From Hyphomicrobiales bacterium (GTDB lineage Bacteria; Pseudomonadota; Alphaproteobacteria; Rhizobiales; Rhizobiaceae), in NCBI GenBank assembly GCA_011087745.1, contig JAALLB010000058.1, positions 1-8,830 on the forward strand: 8,830 nt of DNA. The letters run 5' to 3'. Every line of letters begins with the position of its first letter. The first letter of the stretch is position 1. Shown one piece after another: positions 6,222 through 8,830 of this stretch. Below the pieces are notes generated by a model. The model ran no database searches. It had not been told where the DNA came from and worked only from the letters and a program-made list of their open reading frames with translations. Both the position numbers and the translations under genes were made by a program.

Positions 6222-7085
6222 CTATCCTTCAAATAGTTCCACCAGGTTTCCCGCCATATCCTGCACGCTTTCCGTGTTTGCCGTTGCAAGAACCAGTTGG
6301 CGGGTCAGGGGTTTTCCGGCAGTTGGTTGAATTAAAACAGATTTATTTGCGTATCGACGAATGTCTTGCTCGGCCAGTAACGTAAAGCCTATTCCTTCAT
6401 TTACACATTCCATGATTGCCTCGACGCTATCCAATACGATGGGCTGGCGTGGTGATTTTGCGGTTAATTTACGAACGTGATTGGCAATAACCTTGCCAAT
6501 GCCGGAACTCGGGTTGAATTGCAGGAAGGGCAATTCCAGTGCCATTTCTTCAATGGATAGCTTTGAATGCTGTGAAGGGAGAGCATAGACCAGAGTTTCT
6601 TCTCTCAACACTTCATATTTCAAGCCCGCTTCCGGCTGTTTTGAGGCGGTCAAAATTGCTGCATCCAATTGTCCGGACAGGACGCGCTCTTCCAAACTTT
6701 CAGAAAGGGCTGTTTCCAGATTAAAATTTGCATTAGGTGCCATGCTCTTGGCGTTTTTCAAAAACAGGGGCAACAGGCGTACGCTTGCGGTTGCTACGAA
6801 GCCGATATGGTAATTGCCTGCAAGACCAGTAGTTTCTTGTGAAGCTTCCAATAGCGCATTTTCTGCGTCGAGCACGATCTGAGCTCTTTTAGCAATCTCA
6901 CGGCCAATGGGGGTCAGTTTTGGCGGCCTGTGAGAACGGTCAAAAATTGAAGCCTGCAATTCTTCTTCCAGGGTTTTCATCTGCATTGAAAGCGTTGAAA
7001 GGGTCATGTTAAGCTGATTTGCAGCTGTTGCAAAAGATTCTACGCGAGCAATTTGAACGAGTGTCTTCAGATGACGTGTTTGCAT
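6222..7085 (-). CDS. LysR family transcriptional regulator
   Basis: This 287-residue DNA-binding regulator is a standard-length LysR protein. The winged helix-turn-helix occupies about 1-60, with the family pattern F-A-AA-L-S-S--IK-LE-L represented by SFATAANQLNMTLSTLSMQM (17-36), then FDR (48-50) and LTPIG (57-61). A periplasmic-binding-like effector domain spans about 90-287, with the typical segment SVEAIMECVNEGIGFTLLAE. The effector cannot be read from sequence. It is divergent from the acyl-CoA dehydrogenase homologue with a 101-bp shared intergenic region holding an inverted repeat, so regulation of that gene and of itself is the natural inference. No Shine-Dalgarno site is visible before its ATG; the N-terminus nevertheless matches the family. 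Confidence 0.93.
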   Translation of the reverse strand: MQTRHLKTLVQIARVESFATAANQLNMTLSTLSMQMKTLEEELQASIFDRSHRPPKLTPIGREIAKRAQIVLDAENALLEASQETTGLAGNYHIGFVATASVRLLPLFLKNAKSMAPNANFNLETALSESLEERVLSGQLDAAILTASKQPEAGLKYEVLREETLVYALPSQHSKLSIEEMALELPFLQFNPSSGIGKVIANHVRKLTAKSPRQPIVLDSVEAIMECVNEGIGFTLLAEQDIRRYANKSVLIQPTAGKPLTRQLVLATANTESVQDMAGNLVELFEG

Positions 7086-7088
7086 AAG

Positions 7089-7134
7089 TTGTTACTTTTT
7101 GAATTTAAAATAGAAATTTATTCGATTGTAACAA
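7089..7134. promoter_or_regulatory. Inverted repeat in the lysR/dehydrogenase intergenic region, likely operator
   Basis: TTGTTAC (7089-7095) and GTAACAA (7128-7134) are perfect 7-bp inverted copies with 32 bp between them. Each copy sits in a smaller dyad: AAGT-N4-ACTT at 7086-7097, and TTGTAACAA at 7126-7134, which is symmetric around its centre. A directly repeated AAATTTAT (7114-7121 and 7133-7140) adds AT-rich, bendable DNA. Paired dyads about 39 bp apart suit a LysR tetramer bound to its own and its target promoter. Confidence 0.45.
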
Positions 7135-7153
7135 ATTTATAAAGTGGTAAACT
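7126..7153 (+). promoter_or_regulatory. Candidate promoter of the acyl-CoA dehydrogenase homologue
   Basis: TTGTAA (7126-7131) and TAAACT (7148-7153) are 16 nt apart, each matching four of six consensus bases. Transcription would start near 7160, 27 nt before the ATG. The -35 element lies within the right dyad of the proposed LysR site, which is where a LysR activator contacts RNA polymerase. Confidence 0.35.
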
Positions 7154-7186
7154 ATCCGTGATTAAACGCTTTACAGGAATCATCAA

Positions 7187-8423
7187 ATGCTGGCCGAAAA
7201 AGTTAACCTATATCAGGAACTTGCAAAGGAACTCGCAAAAGAGTTTGCCCCGAAAGCTGCGCATTGGGATGAAACCCGCACCTATTGCCACGAGAACATC
7301 AAATCCCTGGTCAAGGCACGTTTTGATGGGCATGACTATTCCCAAGGAATACGGGGGCCTGGGGGCTTCATTTTATGACTGCGCCCTTGTCATTGAAGAA
7401 ATAGCGAAGGCTTGTACTTTAACCGCCCGTATTGTCGTTGAAGCGAATATGGGCGGTATTAGCGCTGTCATGGCTTATGGTACGCATGAACAAAAGGCGT
7501 TTTGCGCGCCGATTGTCTTGGCAGGCGATAAGCCAGCCATTTGTATTACGGAGCCTGATGCAGGAAGTGCAGCTACCGAGATGCAGACGACCGCACGCAA
7601 GAGTGGTGATAGATATATTCTCAATGGCACAAAACACTGGATTACGGGTGGCGGTGTTTCAAAACTTCATCTCGTGTTTGCTCGCGTGCTTGATGAAAAT
7701 GGCAACGAAGAAGGTATAGGTGGATTTATTGTCCATCATGATCCCGATGCTAGAATTGAACCAAAAGGGTTTGAAGTCGTACGCCGGGAGCGCACGATGG
7801 GGCTTTGCGGAATGCCGGAAGCAGAGTTGAAATTCTCTGATCTTGAAGTGGGTGAAGCATTCTTGCTGAGACCGTCAGCGGGCTTAAAACGTAGTTTTGC
7901 ACAACTCATGGAAGCCTATAACTCACAGCGTGTGGGTGCGGGTACCATCGCCATGGGTGTTGCTGCGGGTGCTTTGGATCGCGCCAAGGATTATCTTAAA
8001 ATGCGCGAACAATTTGGCAGGCCCTTGGCAGAGTTTCAAGGATTGCAATGGATGGTTGCTGATATGGATGCAAGTGTTCATGCTTCTCGGTTGATGTTAC
8101 GAGAAGCTGCAAAGACTGCGCAGGTTTCTGCTACAGGCTTTCCGGATATGATGATGGCTGCGCGGGCCAAGTTGTTTGCTTCCGAAGCCGCTATCAAGGT
8201 TGTAAATGATGCGCTGCAGATGTTTGGGGCGCGAGGCTATGGAGACCAAGAACCTTTGGAACGTATGTATCGTGATGTTCGGATGTTTACGATCGGCGGC
8301 GGAACCGCTCAAATTTTGCGAACCCAGGTTGCGGGTAATTTGCTTGATATAAAAACACCGCAAACACGCGAAGGATATGTTGATGCTGCGGATATTGGTT
8401 CTGTAAGAGCAGTTGGCGAATAG
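7187..8423 (+). pseudogene. Acyl-CoA dehydrogenase-fold protein (desulfinase-like active site), frameshifted
   Basis: The gene encodes an acyl-CoA dehydrogenase-family flavoprotein split by a frameshift. The N-terminal part, from the ATG at 7187 (AGGA 8 nt before it), runs in one frame to about residue 47. The remainder runs in the next frame from about 7329. Dropping one G of the GGG at 7328-7330 joins them as FDGMTIPKEYGG and gives 411 residues. In that numbering the FAD-contact motifs are ITEPDAGS (120-127) and KHWITGGG (149-156), with REQFGRPL at 273-280. The usual catalytic glutamate (YEGT motif) is replaced by Gly371 in IGGGT, and the alternative position used by isovaleryl- and long-chain enzymes is Gln247 (YNSQR). 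This double loss recalls 3-sulfinopropanoyl-CoA desulfinase, described with a Gln near 246 and an Arg near 84 (here possibly R81). The family is certain; the reaction is inference. It is either broken or misread. Confidence 0.9.
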
Positions 8424-8455
8424 AGTCACTGTAAATTCTAAAATCTACAAACGGA

Positions 8456-8830
8456 TTATGCGACGGAGTAGCGTTTGGAAACCCGGTCAACAGGTGTGCC
8501 GTCATTTAGTAGCTTAGCCTTGTTTTCCAGATACTTTTCAAATCCCATTTTTTTGTAATATGCCAAACCACCTTTATTGTCTGCCCGAATGGTTGCATTA
8601 ATTGCAACAATGCCTGCTTGTTTTGCAAAGGTTTTGCTTTTCTCAAACAACGCGGTACCAACACCTGGAACTTTCGATTTTAAACGTGCAAACGTTGCAA
8701 TATCCGACCAATTTTCAGGTAGTTTTGGATGAAGCTCCATTGTTTGAGATCCGGCAAGAGGGTATTGCCAAGTTACCGAACGTTGAATGAGAAAGTGCAG
8801 GTGAGGGTTTTTATGCTGCCATTTGGGCAG
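8456..8830 (-). CDS. GNAT family N-acetyltransferase, partial (5' end beyond window)
   Basis: The frame is open from the right edge of the window to the stop at 8456-8458, giving the last 124 residues of a GNAT-type acetyltransferase. The acetyl-CoA pyrophosphate loop (motif A) is KVPGVGTA at visible residues 53-60, a variant of Q/R-x-x-G-x-G/A. Motif B follows as TIRADNKGGLAYYKKMGF (80-97), with the usual Asn before the helix and the Tyr pair. An internal ATG at 8738-8740 is not the start, because upstream codons remain open and a GNAT domain needs more N-terminal sequence. The substrate is unknown. It converges on the dehydrogenase gene with 32 bp between stops and no clear terminator there. 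Confidence 0.85.
   Translation of the reverse strand: MPKWQHKNPHLHFLIQRSVTWQYPLAGSQTMELHPKLPENWSDIATFARLKSKVPGVGTALFEKSKTFAKQAGIVAINATIRADNKGGLAYYKKMGFEKYLENKAKLLNDGTPVDRVSKRYSVA

Noticed and set aside
7158..7328. GTG at 7158 as the start of the acyl-CoA dehydrogenase
   Set aside because: The first 57 residues in that frame do not resemble the family; the true N-terminus is in the neighbouring frame from 7187.
8738..8740. ATG at 8740 as the start of the GNAT gene
   Set aside because: The frame stays open to the window edge and a GNAT domain needs the additional N-terminal strands.
1..8830. Defence island, prophage, transposon or CRISPR content
   Set aside because: All recognised genes are ordinary chromosomal families, and no terminal repeats, integrase, transposase or spaced repeats are seen.

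Overview
The window reads as a piece of an alphaproteobacterial chromosome. The evidence is a CobS/CobT pair of the aerobic cobaltochelatase type lying next to a single-J-domain protein, a short BolA protein, a phytase-like exported esterase and ribosomal protein L28; I recall this neighbourhood from several alphaproteobacterial orders. Base composition is moderate and slightly AT-leaning by eye, without the strong GC third-position bias of many Rhizobiales. I cannot place the genus.

Layout. Positions 1-244 are non-coding leader with a good sigma70-like promoter for rpmB (L28, +), which ends in a clear intrinsic terminator. A queuosine-precursor transporter of the YhhQ/COG1738 family (+) follows. 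Convergent with it is a minus-strand set that reads, in transcription order, J-domain protein, cobS, cobT and exported phytase-like esterase. The last three are tightly packed (8 nt between cobS and cobT, 3 nt between cobT and the esterase); an 82-nt gap with a possible promoter separates the J-protein from cobS. bolA (+) is divergent from the J-protein. A LysR regulator (-) ends exactly where bolA ends and is divergent from an acyl-CoA dehydrogenase-fold gene (+). The window closes with the 3' part of a GNAT acetyltransferase (-) that runs off the right edge.

How the genes may work together. CobS (MoxR-type AAA+) and CobT (VWA/MIDAS) are the chaperone-like motor and adaptor that drive cobalt insertion by CobN, which is not in this window. 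The J-protein and BolA are co-located, but a functional link is inference only. The LysR protein is the obvious candidate regulator of the divergent acyl-CoA dehydrogenase homologue, and the shared intergenic region carries a matching inverted repeat.

Most notable points. (1) The acyl-CoA dehydrogenase homologue appears to lack both known positions of the catalytic glutamate (Gly and Gln there instead), a pattern like 3-sulfinopropanoyl-CoA desulfinase, so it may not be a dehydrogenase. (2) Two genes carry single-base frameshifts, each in a 3-nt homopolymer: GGG in the acyl-CoA dehydrogenase gene and TTT near the 3' end of the esterase gene. In both, dropping one base restores the family-typical protein, so sequencing or assembly error must be considered beside true mutation. 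I see no CRISPR array, insertion sequence, prophage, tRNA or rRNA, and no convincing wholly new system.
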